Of a DNA stretch of 64,000 nucleotides, positions 25,520 to 35,135 are shown piece by piece; positions within the stretch are counted from its first letter, which is position 1; each line of letters starts with the position of its first letter. The stretch covers positions 1 to 64,000 of the forward strand of contig NC_007426.1 of the NCBI RefSeq assembly GCF_000026045.1, in the 5' to 3' direction. The position numbers were made by a program, and so were the translations under genes. This DNA comes from Natronomonas pharaonis DSM 2160 (GTDB lineage Archaea > Halobacteriota > Halobacteria > Halobacteriales > Haloarculaceae). Below the pieces are notes generated by a model. That model saw only the letters and a list, made by a program, of their open reading frames with translations. It did not search any database and was not told the DNA's origin.

Positions 25520-26430
25520 CCGTCGGCAGCCAACGGACGGGCCATCCACGGGGCTGGGCTGTCGCGTTCTGTCGGCGCACACAGCGCCGCAAGCGTCTCC
25601 AGCGTCTCCAACACGCGGATTCCAGGGCGGTTTGTTAGATGGTGGCCGTCCATCGCGTAGACACGGCCGTTGCGGACCGCTCGGAGGTCGTTCCAGCCGG
25701 GGCGTTCGGTGAGGTCTGTCCGGTTGTCGGCGGTCTGTTCGAGGTCGAACCCACAGGGGGCGGCGACGAGTACGTCCGGGTCGTACTCGCGTATCGTCGC
25801 CCACTCGCGGGGCATCGAGGCGTCGCCGGGGTCGGCAAGCCCGTACTCGCCGCCGGCCCGTTCGACGAGTTCTGGAACCCAGTGGCCGGCGACCATCGGC
25901 GGCGAGAGCCAATCGAGGACGGCGACGGTCGGCCGGCGTGAGCGACCGGCCGTGCGGTCGGCGACGCGGTCCATCCGGGATTCGAGCGCCGCCGCAAGGC
26001 GGTTTGCCCGTCGGTCCTTCCCGAGCGCCGCGCCGATGCGTTCGATATCCCCCAGAATGTCGTCGACACTGTGGGGGTCGGTCGTCACCAGCCGGCAGTC
26101 GAGTCCGAGGTCCGCAATCGCGGCCTCGACCTGTACGGTATCGACCGCACAGACCTCACAGATACCCTGTGAGATGACGATATCGGGGTCGACGGCCGCG
26201 AGCGTCTCCCGGTCGATGGCGTAGACGCCGCCGTCGGTTTCGGCTTCGTGGACCTGTTCGTCTATCGTCTCGCTGTCGGCGTCGGCGTCGATACGGGATT
26301 CGACGACGGTCGGGGTATCGGCGACCGACGGCGGGTAGTCACACTCGTGGGAAGTGGCTGCGGGGTCGACGCCGAGGGCGGCGACAATCTCGGTCGCCGA
26401 CGGGAGAAGCGAGACGACGGTGGGGGGCAC
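25516..26430 (-). CDS. BtuF-like cobalamin-binding family protein without signal peptide
   Basis: The 304-residue protein starts MPPTVVSLLPSATEIVAALG, the conserved N-terminus of BtuF/FepB-type substrate-binding domains (PF01497). There is no signal peptide or lipobox, so it is predicted cytosolic. The segment VISQGICEVCAVD is a family hallmark of a haloarchaeal or bacterial soluble subclass. No permease or ATPase of a B12 importer is adjacent. The overlap with the JAMM gene (ATGA) implies an operon. The ligand is uncertain. Confidence 0.82.
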   Translation of the reverse strand: MPPTVVSLLPSATEIVAALGVDPAATSHECDYPPSVADTPTVVESRIDADADSETIDEQVHEAETDGGVYAIDRETLAAVDPDIVISQGICEVCAVDTVQVEAAIADLGLDCRLVTTDPHSVDDILGDIERIGAALGKDRRANRLAAALESRMDRVADRTAGRSRRPTVAVLDWLSPPMVAGHWVPELVERAGGEYGLADPGDASMPREWATIREYDPDVLVAAPCGFDLEQTADNRTDLTERPGWNDLRAVRNGRVYAMDGHHLTNRPGIRVLETLETLAALCAPTERDSPAPWMARPLAADG

Positions 26431-26479
26431 AGTCTATGCGGACGTTGGGCCGGCGGCAGTATCAACCTGCCGACGGTGG

Positions 26480-28222
26480 TTACATCGACTCGGGGGCCTC
26501 GACGCCGAGGATATCAAGGGCGTTAGCCATCGCATGGCGGGCCGCCGCAACCAGCGCCAGCCGCGCACGCCGGACCTCGGCGTCGTCTGCGGTCGTGACC
26601 GGACACTCCCGATAGAACGTGTTGAACCGGTCGGCCAGCCGCCGGGTGTACGTGGCTATCTTGTGCGGTTGGTGGTCGTCGGCCGCCGACTCGATGACAC
26701 CCGGAAGGCGGGCGACCGTCCGGAGCAGGTCGCGTTCGGCGTCAGTGTCGAGCGGCGCGATAGTGGCCTCGGGGTCGAGCCCGTCGGCTTCATCGAGGAT
26801 ACCGCAGCAACGCGCGTGCACGTACTGGACGTACGGTGCCGATTGTGCTTCGAAGTCAAGCGCCCGGTCCCACTCGAAGGTAATCGCCTTGCTCGGCTGC
26901 TTGGCGACGATGTCGTAGCGGACCGCGCCGATACCGACCTGCTCGGCGATGCGTTCGACGTCCGCTTCGTCGAGGTCGTCATCGCGAAGTCGGTCACCAA
27001 GGCGGGTCTCGACCTCCTCGCGGGCGCGGTCGATGGCCTCATCGAGCAGGTCATCGAGCTGAACGCCTGTCCCGCGGCGGGTCGACATCTTGCCCTCAGG
27101 AAGGTTGACATACGAGTAGATGACGTTGTCGAGCTGGTCGACATCGTTGCCGAGAAGCGACAGCGTCTCCCGGAGTTGGCTGGCCTGCAGTTTGTGGTCC
27201 TCACCGAGGACGGTCACCGCGCGGTCGTAGGTGTCGAACTTCCATTCGTGGTGGGCGATGTCGCGGGTGGTGTACAGGGAGGTGCCGTCAGCCCGCAAGA
27301 ACACGAGGTTCTTATCGATGTCCGCAAACGCCAGTTGCCAGGCGTCGTCCTCGTAGACAGCGCCATCGAGGGCTTGCAGCCGGTCGACGACATCGTCGGT
27401 CGAGCCATCGCGCATGAACTGCGTCTCCTTGACAAACTCGTCGAACTCCGCCGGCAGGCGCGCGAGACACGCCTTCATGCCGTCGAGAACGGTGTCGACG
27501 ACCTCGCCGACGCGCTCGTAGGTCGCTTCATCACCGTCTTCCAGCCCCTGCAGAATGTCCTGTATCTCCGCTTCGGCGGCCTCGACGGCGTCGGGGTCGG
27601 CGTTTTCTAGATATTCGTTGCCCTTGCGATAGTACCGGACCATGCGGTACTCGGCGCGGTCGCGGGCCGGCTCCGGGAGGTCGGACTCGTCGAACGTCTC
27701 GTAAGCCCACGTGAAGACGGCCATCTGCCGGCCGGCGTCATTGACGTAGTAGTGGCGGTCGACATCATAGCCGGCATACGAAAGCAGGTTCGCAACGGCA
27801 TCGCCGATGATCGGGTTCCGCGCACGGCCGACGTGGACCGGCCCCGTCGGGTTGGCCGAGGTGTGCTCGACGACAACGGAGGTGTCTTTCGAGTCGAGTT
27901 CGCCGAACCGCTCGCTTTGGCCAGCTTCGAGCGCTTCCTCGAAATACGCCTCGCTCGGGAAGAAGTTGAGATACGGCCCCTGCTGTTCGATACGGCCGAC
28001 GTATTCCCGGCCGGCGGCGTCGAGTTCGGCTGCGAGTTCTCCCGCGACAGCCGGCGGCGGTGCCTCGGCCGCAGACGCAAGCCGAAATGCGACGCTGGAG
28101 GCAAAGACGGCGTCGACATCCTCGGGCGGTTCCTCGATACCGAGGTCGTCGGTCGGATAGCCGCAGGCGTCGAGGGCCTCCGAGAGCGCCGTCTCGACCT
28201 CTCGGCGGAGTTCGATGAACAT
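26480..28222 (-). CDS. argS: Arginyl-tRNA synthetase
   Basis: The 580-residue class I synthetase charges tRNA-Arg. [17 protein letters not shown] contains the HIGH-equivalent HVGR, and KMSTRRG is the KMSKS-equivalent. The N-terminal additive domain spans residues 1-110. The DALR anticodon-binding domain covers the last 120 residues (ending near [19 protein letters not shown]). Length is typical. The gene is monocistronic. Confidence 0.96.
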
Positions 28223-28297
28223 ACCCGTCGTTCTCGGGCGGCAACTAAAGGGGTTTCCGAAGCGACCGGAGCACGACAGCAGAAAAACGCGACAGAC

Positions 28298-28753
28298 TCA
28301 GAGCGGGTCGACGGCATCGCCGGCACACAGCGCCTGCAGGCAGTCGACCGGCGTTTGCTCGTCGTCGCCGTCCGAACGCGGGTACAGTCCCGCGAGGTCG
28401 CCGTCTCGGCGGATGGCCACGGCGGCACACGGGACATCGATGGCGTTACCGCCCGCAAGCGACCGGAAGTGCGGTGTGAGTTCCTCTTTACCGACCGCGT
28501 CGACGAACTCCTCGTAGCAGGACGCGACATCGCTCTCCTGCCAGGTCCGAACGGAGATGTCTTCGAGCACGCCCGCCGCACGAAGCTGCCTGAAGCCGTC
28601 ACGCAACTGCTGCTGACGGCGCTCGGCATCGCCGTCGGCCGCTTCGTCGAGGTAGAGCGTTATCTCGCCCGAGACCGGCTCTCTGTCCGCAACCTTGATT
28701 ATGAGCTGTTCAGCTTTGTCGCCAGTTCCCCTGAAGTCTAGCCCCCGAAGCAT
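28298..28753 (-). CDS. Conserved haloarchaeal protein of unknown function
   Basis: The 151-residue acidic protein starts MLRGLDFRGTGDK, with a TATA-like TTTTATTT about 26 nt upstream; longer starts would run through that element. An alternating strand/helix pattern and a helix with repeated Arg/Gln (AERRQQQLRDGFRQL) are visible. No membrane segment or catalytic motif is seen. It may be a small regulatory domain, but no function is assigned. Confidence 0.6.
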   Translation of the reverse strand: MLRGLDFRGTGDKAEQLIIKVADREPVSGEITLYLDEAADGDAERRQQQLRDGFRQLRAAGVLEDISVRTWQESDVASCYEEFVDAVGKEELTPHFRSLAGGNAIDVPCAAVAIRRDGDLAGLYPRSDGDDEQTPVDCLQALCAGDAVDPL

Positions 28754-28774
28754 ACTCGAACGTGACGTGTAGAC

Positions 28775-28782
28775 AAATAAAA
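28775..28782 (-). promoter_or_regulatory. TATA-like element for the unknown gene ending at 28298
   Basis: The minus strand reads TTTTATTT, centred about 26 nt upstream of the MLRGLD start and supporting it. Confidence 0.4.
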
Positions 28783-28974
28783 GGTTTTCTGCGACCCACC
28801 TATATGGTAATGAAACACTATTAACGGATATATACTGCATGGTAGAACCGGGCTCGAGCGGGGCCAGTATTTGAAAACATGAACAAACAGGACGGCCGAG
28901 ATGGACAAACGGAACACTCGGGGACTCGCGGAGCCATTCAGCCGAACCGCGGCCTTTAGGGAGGGCGACAGCAA

Positions 28975-29949
28975 ATGCCGGGTATGCCGAAGCAGGTTGG
29001 GGACCCGGACTACCACAGCGAAAACCACACCGCCGCCCAGACCTGCGGCTGGACGGCAAACGCTCTGCGCGGCGAGGGGCGATGTTACAAGAACCACTTC
29101 TACGGCATCCAATCGCATCGCTGTATCCAGATGACGCCGGTCGTCAAGTGCAACGAGCGGTGTGTGTTCTGTTGGCGGGACCACGCCGGCCACGCCTACG
29201 AACTCGGCGATGTCGAGTGGGACGACCCCGAGGCAGTCGCCGACGCGTCCATCGAACTCCAGCGGAAACTGCTCTCGGGCTTTGGCGGCAACGACGAGGT
29301 CCCACGGGATGTCTTCGAAGAGGCGATGGAGCCGAGACACGTCGCTATCTCGCTTGACGGCGAGCCGACGCTGTACCCGTACCTGCCGGAACTCATCGAA
29401 GCGTTCCACGACCGGGACATCACGACGTTTCTCGTCTCGAACGGTACTCGGCCGGAAGTGCTGGCCGAGTGTGACCCGACACAGCTGTATGTCAGCGTCG
29501 ACGCCCCCGACCGCAAGACGTTCGGCGAGGTCGTCAAGGCCGTCGAAGACGACGCGTGGGACCGCCTCATCGAGACGCTCGATGTCCTCGCGGCGAAAGA
29601 CGAGACTCGCACCGTCTTGCGGACGACGCTGCTGAACGGCTACAACATGACCAACCCGGCGTGGTATGCGGCGATGGTCGACCGTGCCGACGCCGACTTC
29701 GTCGAGCTAAAGGCGTTCATGCACGTCGGTAACTCCCGAGACCGGCTGGACCGGGAAGTGATGCCCGACCACGAGGCGGTCGTCGAGTTCACCGAGTCGA
29801 TACAGTCGTTCCTGTCGGAGTTCCCCGTTCTCCGGGATATCGAGGCCTCCCGCGTTGCGCTGTTGGCCCGTGATGAAGACACGTGGGTGCCGGAACTAAA
29901 GGGCGGCTCCGAGTTCTGGACCGACGGGACGTACGCAAAGAGTGACTGA
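28975..29949 (+). CDS. taw1: 4-demethylwyosine synthase (radical SAM), TYW1/Taw1
   Basis: The 324-residue radical SAM enzyme condenses pyruvate with N1-methylguanosine-37 of tRNA-Phe in wyosine biosynthesis. The cluster-binding CxxxCxxC is Cys59, Cys63 and Cys66 (KCNERCVFCW). Two further conserved Cys (AQTC, GRCYK) fit the extra iron-sulfur cluster of archaeal TYW1. The start may be MPGMPKQ or MPKQ three codons later. It is not in an operon with other tRNA modification genes. Confidence 0.95.
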   Translation: MPGMPKQVGDPDYHSENHTAAQTCGWTANALRGEGRCYKNHFYGIQSHRCIQMTPVVKCNERCVFCWRDHAGHAYELGDVEWDDPEAVADASIELQRKLLSGFGGNDEVPRDVFEEAMEPRHVAISLDGEPTLYPYLPELIEAFHDRDITTFLVSNGTRPEVLAECDPTQLYVSVDAPDRKTFGEVVKAVEDDAWDRLIETLDVLAAKDETRTVLRTTLLNGYNMTNPAWYAAMVDRADADFVELKAFMHVGNSRDRLDREVMPDHEAVVEFTESIQSFLSEFPVLRDIEASRVALLARDEDTWVPELKGGSEFWTDGTYAKSD

Positions 29950-30004
29950 AAACAGCCGTTGACGACAGCGTTTTACGTTCCCGAGGCAAAATCCGAAGTA
30001 CAGT

Positions 30005-30015
30005 TTCCACTGGAA
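30005..30015. promoter_or_regulatory. Palindrome upstream of the riboflavin operon
   Basis: TTCCA-C-TGGAA is a perfect 5+5 palindrome around one base. It lies about 45 bp upstream of the TATA-like element of rbkR. It is a candidate binding site for the RbkR HTH domain. This is inferred only from symmetry and place. Confidence 0.3.
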
Positions 30016-30054
30016 CCCGTTTTCCGTTTCTGTTATCCATACCACATTCGTTAC

Positions 30055-30062
30055 GGTTAAGA
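30055..30062 (+). promoter_or_regulatory. TATA-like element for rbkR-ribB
   Basis: GGTTAAGA lies about 27 nt upstream of the ATG at 30086, consistent with a leaderless transcript. Confidence 0.45.
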
Positions 30063-30085
30063 CAGTGAGACACGTAGTCGACGGT

Positions 30086-30784
30086 ATGTCACAGACAACC
30101 GAGCGGGTCGGAGCCGACGAGCTATCGACGCTGAAGCTCGTCGCACTCGACGGGGCTCTCGATGGCCGCGTGACAGTCACGTGTGCCGACCTCGCCGACC
30201 GGCTCGACGCATCGAACCAGACCGCCTCCCGCAGGCTCCAGCGGCTGGAAGCCGCAGCGCTTGTCGAACGGGATATGACCGGCGAGGGCCAGCGTATCGC
30301 TGTCACCGAAGCGGGCGAGCGGGCGCTACAGCGAGAGTACGCCGACTACCGCCGGCTCTTCGAAGGCGACGCCGACGTGACGCTTTCGGGCGTCGTCACC
30401 AGCGGGATGGGCGAGGGGAGACACTACATCTCCCTGTCCGGTTATATGCGGCAGTTCCGCGAGCGGCTCGGCTACGAGCCGTTTCCGGGGACGCTGAACG
30501 TCGACCTCGACGACGGAAGCGTCCGAACGCGGGCGCGGATGGACGCGCTCGACCCCGTCAAAATCGATGGCTGGGAGGACGACGAGCGCACGTACGGACC
30601 AGCGTTCTGCTGGCCTGCCGTGCTGGAGACGGCCGACGGTGACCGCTACGGAACCGCCCACGTCATCGCTCCGGAACGGACACACCACGGCGACGACCAA
30701 CTGGAGATTATCGCCCCGGAAAAGCTCCGTGAGACGCTCTCGCTCGACGACGGTGACACCCTTAGCATCCATGTCTCGGAGTAG
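30086..30784 (+). CDS. rbkR: RbkR: HTH regulator fused to CTP-dependent riboflavin kinase
   Basis: The 232-residue protein starts MSQTTERVG. Residues 15-75 form a winged HTH ([20 protein letters not shown]). Residues 95-230 are the archaeal DUF120 riboflavin kinase domain ([23 protein letters not shown]). The kinase makes FMN using CTP, and the HTH represses or activates riboflavin genes. The next gene, ribB, overlaps by 14 nt, so the protein is encoded with its likely target pathway. Confidence 0.93.
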
Positions 30785-31496
30785 CGACACCGCGACGGCC
30801 GACCGCGGCGTCGACGCGGCGGTGTCAGCGTTCGCTGCCGGCCAGCCCGTCCTGGTACACGACGCCGCCGACCGCGAGGGCGAAGTCGACCTTGTCTACC
30901 CCGCGGGCGCGGTTGCGCCGGCCGATGTCGCCCGGATGCGCAACGACGCCGGCGGCCTCATCTGTGTCGCGCTCTCGGATGCCGTCTGCACGGCGTGGGA
31001 ACTGCCGTTCAGGCAAACGCTTGTCGACCACCCGGCCGGTGCGTCCCACGAGCTCGACTACGACGAGCGGTCGTCGTTCTCGCTGACAGTCAACCACCGC
31101 GACACCTTCACCGGCATCACCGACAGCGACCGCGCGCTCACCATCGCCGAACTCGGCGCAGCGGCCGACGACATCCGGCGCGCACGGACCGTCGCCGGGG
31201 AAGACGCAACCGGAGCCATCGCGCCCGACGCAGAGGCGTTCGCCGAGCGGTTCCGCGCGCCCGGCCACGTCCACCTCCTCCGTGGCGCGCCGGACCTGCT
31301 CGACGACCGGGAGGGCCACACCGAACTCGGGTTGGCGCTTGCGGAGGCGGCAGGCGTCGCACCGGCAGTGGTCGTCTGTGAAATGCTCGACGACGAAACC
31401 GGTGAGGCGTTGTCGCCAACGGCCGCGAGAGCCTACGCGGACCGCAACGGCTTCCCCTACGTCGAAGGCAGCGACATCGTCTCTCGGCTTGGGTAA
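30771..31496 (+). CDS. ribB: 3,4-dihydroxy-2-butanone-4-phosphate synthase
   Basis: The 241-residue enzyme converts ribulose 5-phosphate to 3,4-dihydroxy-2-butanone 4-phosphate and formate for riboflavin synthesis. The acidic loop [12 protein letters not shown] is the metal and substrate site, and the segments [19 protein letters not shown] and [14 protein letters not shown] are typical RibB. No GTP cyclohydrolase II domain is fused. It overlaps rbkR by 14 nt and is translationally coupled. Confidence 0.95.
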
Positions 31497-31533
31497 GCCA
31501 AAAAAGAGCGTCTGAAAGGCAGTTCTATTCGGT

Positions 31534-32904
31534 TTAGAAGGTTTCGAGGTAGCGGTCGAGTTCCCACTCGGAGACGTCGACGAGGTACTCCTCGAACTCC
31601 TGTGTCTTTGCTTCGACGAACTTCTCGCTGATGTGCTCGCCGAGGGCATCGAGGACGACCTCGTCGGCTTCGAGGGCATCGACAGCCTCGCCGAGGTTGC
31701 TCGGCAGCGTCTCGATGCCGTATTCGTCGCGCGTGTCCTCGTCGAACTCGTAGATGTTGTCCCGGACCGGGTCGGGGCAATCGAGGTCGTTTTCGATACC
31801 GTCGAGACCGGCGTGAATCATCGCCGCGAAGGCGAGGTATGGGTTACACGACGGGTCCGGCGAGCGCAGTTCAATGCGCGAGGCCGCCGGAATCCGGGCG
31901 GCCGGCTTGCGAACCAGCGCCGAGCGGTTGCGGTCCGACCACGCGACGTAGACGGGGGCCTCATAGCCCGGCACCAGCCGCTTGTAGCTGTTGACCGTCG
32001 GGTTCGCAACCGCCGTAATCGCCGGCGCGTGCTCGAGAATGCCGGCGAGGTACGAGCGCGCGGTCCCCGAGAGGCTGAACTCGTCGTCCTCGTCGTGGAA
32101 GGCGTTTTCGCCGTCCTCGAACAGCGACATGTGCGTGTGCATGCCCGACCCGTTGATACGCGGAATCGGCTTGGGCATGAACGTCGCATGCAGGTCGTGC
32201 TGAGCGGCGATGGCACGGACGACAGTACGGAAGGTAGCGACGTTGTCGGCCGTCGTCAGCGCGTCGTCGTACTCGAAGTTGATTTCGTGCTGACCGCGGG
32301 CGACCTCGTGGTGAGAGGCTTCGATTTCGAAGTCCATCGATTCGAGCCCGTAGATGATGTCGCGGCGGACATCGGACGCGAGGTCCTTCGGCGCGAGGTC
32401 GAAATACCCGCCGTGGTCGGCGGTTTCCGTGGTCGCGCGACCCTCATCGTCTTCCTCAAAGAGGAAGAACTCCGGCTCGGGCGCGAAGTTGATGGAGTAG
32501 CCCATCTCCTCGGCGCGGTCGATGGCGCGCTTGAGGACGTACCGCGGGTCACCCTCGAACGGCTCGCCGGTCGAAGTGTTGTAGACATCACAGATGAGTC
32601 GGGCGGATGCGCCGTCCTCGCGTTTCCGCCACGGGAGAATGGCGAACGTTTCCGGGTCCGGGATGAGCCGCATGTCGGACTCCTGAATGCGGACAAAGCC
32701 CTCGATAGAGGACCCGTCGAAGTAGATGCCCTCGGTGAACGCCTTCTCCGCCTGGTCGGCCGGAACGGAGACGTTCTTGACCGTCCCGATGATGTCGGTA
32801 AATTGGAGTCGAAGGAAGTCGACGTTCTTTTCTTCGATTTCGTCTACGACTGCCTGTGCCTCTTTGGTAAGCCCACCGTCTGCGGCGACGTTATCGTTCG
32901 TCAT
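31534..32904 (-). CDS. glnA: Glutamine synthetase type I
   Basis: The 456-residue enzyme forms glutamine from glutamate, ammonia and ATP, assembling as a dodecamer. Active-site segments include [34 protein letters not shown] and [10 protein letters not shown] divergent Lrp gene shares its upstream region, which suggests Lrp-type control. TATA-like GCTTTAATG precedes the start by about 36 nt. Confidence 0.96.
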   Translation of the reverse strand: MTNDNVAADGGLTKEAQAVVDEIEEKNVDFLRLQFTDIIGTVKNVSVPADQAEKAFTEGIYFDGSSIEGFVRIQESDMRLIPDPETFAILPWRKREDGASARLICDVYNTSTGEPFEGDPRYVLKRAIDRAEEMGYSINFAPEPEFFLFEEDDEGRATTETADHGGYFDLAPKDLASDVRRDIIYGLESMDFEIEASHHEVARGQHEINFEYDDALTTADNVATFRTVVRAIAAQHDLHATFMPKPIPRINGSGMHTHMSLFEDGENAFHDEDDEFSLSGTARSYLAGILEHAPAITAVANPTVNSYKRLVPGYEAPVYVAWSDRNRSALVRKPAARIPAASRIELRSPDPSCNPYLAFAAMIHAGLDGIENDLDCPDPVRDNIYEFDEDTRDEYGIETLPSNLGEAVDALEADEVVLDALGEHISEKFVEAKTQEFEEYLVDVSEWELDRYLETF

Positions 32905-32935
32905 CTTTCTTGTCGTCTGTTCCGATGCGTCCCCT

Positions 32936-32943
32936 CATTAAAG
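32936..32943 (-). promoter_or_regulatory. TATA box of glnA
   Basis: The minus strand reads CTTTAATG about 36 nt upstream of the glnA ATG, implying a leader of roughly 10 nt. The 127-nt divergent region also serves lrp, where a weaker TTCTAATC lies 28 nt before its start. Confidence 0.45.
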
Positions 32944-33031
32944 CGTTGCTGCTCTGCGCAAATCTCCCCCGTTACTATAGAGAAGTGAATATTCGTAAAC
33001 TTCTAATCCCCCCAGTGAGTAGGCGGGTGTA

Positions 33032-33484
33032 ATGACGTACGAAAATCTCGACAAGAAGTTGGTGAACGCGCTGCTGGAAGACGGTCGAGCCTCCCTGCGG
33101 TCGCTCGGCGAGGACCTCGACGTGTCGGTGACGACGGTGTCGAACCACATCTCGGACCTCGAAGACGACGGCATCATCGAGGGGTATACTCCGGTCGTCA
33201 ACTACGGCAAACTCGGTTACGACGTGACTGCCATCATCCAGATGAAAGTCGAGGGAAGTTCGCTACCGGACATCACCGACGACCTCAGAGAGCACAAGCA
33301 TATGGTCTCCGTCTACGAAGTCACCGGCGACCACGACATCATCGCCGTCGGGAAGTTCACCGATACGGACCACATGAACGAACAGATCAAGGAACTACTC
33401 GTTGACCCGGAGATCAAGGAGTCGAACACCAGCGTCGTCCTCAACACCGTCGCAGAAAACGAGCAGTTCGAACTCGACTACTGA
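33032..33484 (+). CDS. lrp: Lrp/AsnC family transcriptional regulator
   Basis: The 150-residue protein has an N-terminal HTH (residues 5-55: [23 protein letters not shown]) and a C-terminal RAM/ligand-binding ferredoxin-like domain (residues 65-145: [16 protein letters not shown]). It forms octamers that bind amino acids. It is divergent from glnA and likely regulates it or senses glutamine or related metabolites; this is inferred from position. Confidence 0.92.
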   Translation: MTYENLDKKLVNALLEDGRASLRSLGEDLDVSVTTVSNHISDLEDDGIIEGYTPVVNYGKLGYDVTAIIQMKVEGSSLPDITDDLREHKHMVSVYEVTGDHDIIAVGKFTDTDHMNEQIKELLVDPEIKESNTSVVLNTVAENEQFELDY

Positions 33485-33526
33485 GCGGCGGGCAGTTTCT
33501 TGACACTCGGCGACCAAGAGAGGTGT

Positions 33527-33814
33527 ATGGCAAGCCGCGTGGAGTTCAACGCGACCGTCTCGACGATGTTCGGCCTCTTCCTGTTCGTCGTCGCTGTCGG
33601 CAACGTCGTCGCCGGGAGCACGCCGTTTGCGATTATGTTCGGCGCGCTCGGATTCGTCTTTGTCTCCCTGTCGAGCTACATCAGAAGCAACCCGGACGCG
33701 TTCGAGGACGGCGACGAGGAGGTCCCCGACCGCTGGATTCGAATCGTACGCGGTGGGGGTGGGCTCGTCCTGCTCGCAGCGGCGGCGTTCGTCGTCGCGC
33801 TTGCGCTCGGTTAG
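33527..33814 (+). CDS. Small membrane protein of unknown function
   Basis: The 95-residue protein starts MASRVEFNATVSTMFG. It has three hydrophobic helices (about 10-30, 33-50 and 72-94), with an acidic loop DAFEDGDEEVPDRW between the second and third. No motif is recognised. The stop overlaps that of convergent hisH (shared TTAG). It follows lrp by 42 nt on the same strand and may be cotranscribed. Confidence 0.6.
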   Translation: MASRVEFNATVSTMFGLFLFVVAVGNVVAGSTPFAIMFGALGFVFVSLSSYIRSNPDAFEDGDEEVPDRWIRIVRGGGGLVLLAAAAFVVALALG

Positions 33815-34458
33815 CGCTCTAGGCAGTAGTCAACGAAGTTCTGGAGAATCTGTAGCCCCGTCTCGCCGGACTTCTCGGGGTGGAACTGCGTGCCGAAGAC
33901 GTTACCCGCCTCGTTGGCGACGATGGCGGGAAACTCGACGCTGTAGTCGGTCGTTGCGACGACAGCGGCGTCGTCATCCGGCGCAGCGTAGTAGGAGTGG
34001 ACGAAGTAGGCGTACTCGCCGTCGATGCCCTCGACAATCGGATGGTCACGGGCCACGTTGAGTTCGTTCCAACCCATGTGCGGGACCTTCTGTCCCTCGT
34101 CGAAGCGGACGTTACGCCCGGGGACGAGGTCGAGTCCGCGAACATCGCCCTGTCCGACGGTCTCGGCTTCTTCGCTTGAGGTAAGCAGCATCTGCATCCC
34201 GAGACAGATGCCGAAGAGCGGCTGGCCGTCAGCAGCGGCCGCAACCAGCGCCTCCCGGAACGGGCCGGCGTTTTCCATCCCCTCGCTGAACGCGCCGACG
34301 CCCGGAAGCACGATACCGTCGGCGGCCGAGAAGTCGTCGGGGTCCGCCGAGAGCGTCACCTCGGCACCCGCGCGTTCGAGCCCGCGGGTGACACTCCGGA
34401 GGTTCCCGAGCCCGTAGTCGACGAGAACAACCTCCGCAGTCCGGTCAGTAGTGTCCAT
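33811..34458 (-). CDS. hisH: Imidazole glycerol phosphate synthase subunit HisH
   Basis: The 215-residue class I glutaminase starts MDTTDRTAEVVLVDYGLGN. It supplies ammonia to HisF in histidine biosynthesis. The nucleophile Cys is in GICLGMQML and the His/Glu pair in TQFHPEKSGETG. HisF is not in the window, as is common in haloarchaea where his genes are scattered. It is convergent with the small membrane protein, sharing a 4-nt overlap. Confidence 0.95.
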   Translation of the reverse strand: MDTTDRTAEVVLVDYGLGNLRSVTRGLERAGAEVTLSADPDDFSAADGIVLPGVGAFSEGMENAGPFREALVAAAADGQPLFGICLGMQMLLTSSEEAETVGQGDVRGLDLVPGRNVRFDEGQKVPHMGWNELNVARDHPIVEGIDGEYAYFVHSYYAAPDDDAAVVATTDYSVEFPAIVANEAGNVFGTQFHPEKSGETGLQILQNFVDYCLER

Positions 34459-34550
34459 ACGCCTTCTTGACAGGCCGTGGGCAAAGTGGGTTTCCATCCC
34501 GGCGGTGTTGGCGACGTATGCTACGATGCCGAACGGACCGGCCAGTGCCG

Positions 34551-35135
34551 TCAGAACTCGCCGAGTCGCGACTGGCCGCCGGCGCTGTCGTCAAGAAACC
34601 CGACAGCCGCATCGAGCGCGGCGTCGAACTGCTCTCGCTGGCTTGGGTCATACAGCGTCGCCGCTGGATGGACACAGACGAGGACGCGCCGGGCGGTGCC
34701 GTCAATGCGGGCGTCATAGATAGCACCCGCAGCCTCCGTGACGGCGACAGACCGGTCCAGCAGATGCTCGGCGGGAACTTTTCCGAGAGCGACGACGACA
34801 TCGGGGTCGACAGCCGCGATTTCGGCGTCGAGGTACGGCCGGCAGTTGCTCCGCTCCTCGGCGGTCGGGTCACGGTTGTCCGGCGGCCGGCAGCGGACAC
34901 AGTTTGTGATGCGGATATCCCGCCGCGAGAGGCCGCGGTCCCGAAGCCCCTCGTCAAGGACGTCCCCGGAGCGGCCGACGAACGGCTCGCCCACCTCGTC
35001 TTCCGTCTCGCCGGGGGCTTCGCCGACAAACAGTAGGTCGGCATCGGTCGGACCGACGCCGTTGACGATGCGGCTCCGGGAGGCACACAGCTCCGAGCAG
35101 CGTCGACAGTCGGTCACGTCGACGTCGTCTGTCAT
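34551..35135 (-). CDS. udg: Uracil-DNA glycosylase, family 4 type (iron-sulfur)
   Basis: The 194-residue enzyme excises uracil from DNA. Motif 1 is GEAPGETEDEVGEPFVGRSG. Four cluster-binding Cys fit the N-terminal CRRC pair plus Cys in NCVRCRPP and SNCRPYL. Motif 2 is VHPAATLY, against the more usual HPS. Its ATG overlaps the stop of the DUF99 gene (ATGA), so the two are translationally coupled. This suggests a shared role in repairing deaminated bases. Confidence 0.9.
   Translation of the reverse strand: MTDDVDVTDCRRCSELCASRSRIVNGVGPTDADLLFVGEAPGETEDEVGEPFVGRSGDVLDEGLRDRGLSRRDIRITNCVRCRPPDNRDPTAEERSNCRPYLDAEIAAVDPDVVVALGKVPAEHLLDRSVAVTEAAGAIYDARIDGTARRVLVCVHPAATLYDPSQREQFDAALDAAVGFLDDSAGGQSRLGEF

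Noticed and set aside
28879-28959. 26-codon open frame upstream of taw1 (MNKQDGRDGQ...)
   Set aside because: It is too short, with no conserved motif or ribosome-binding site, and it could be chance in the promoter region.
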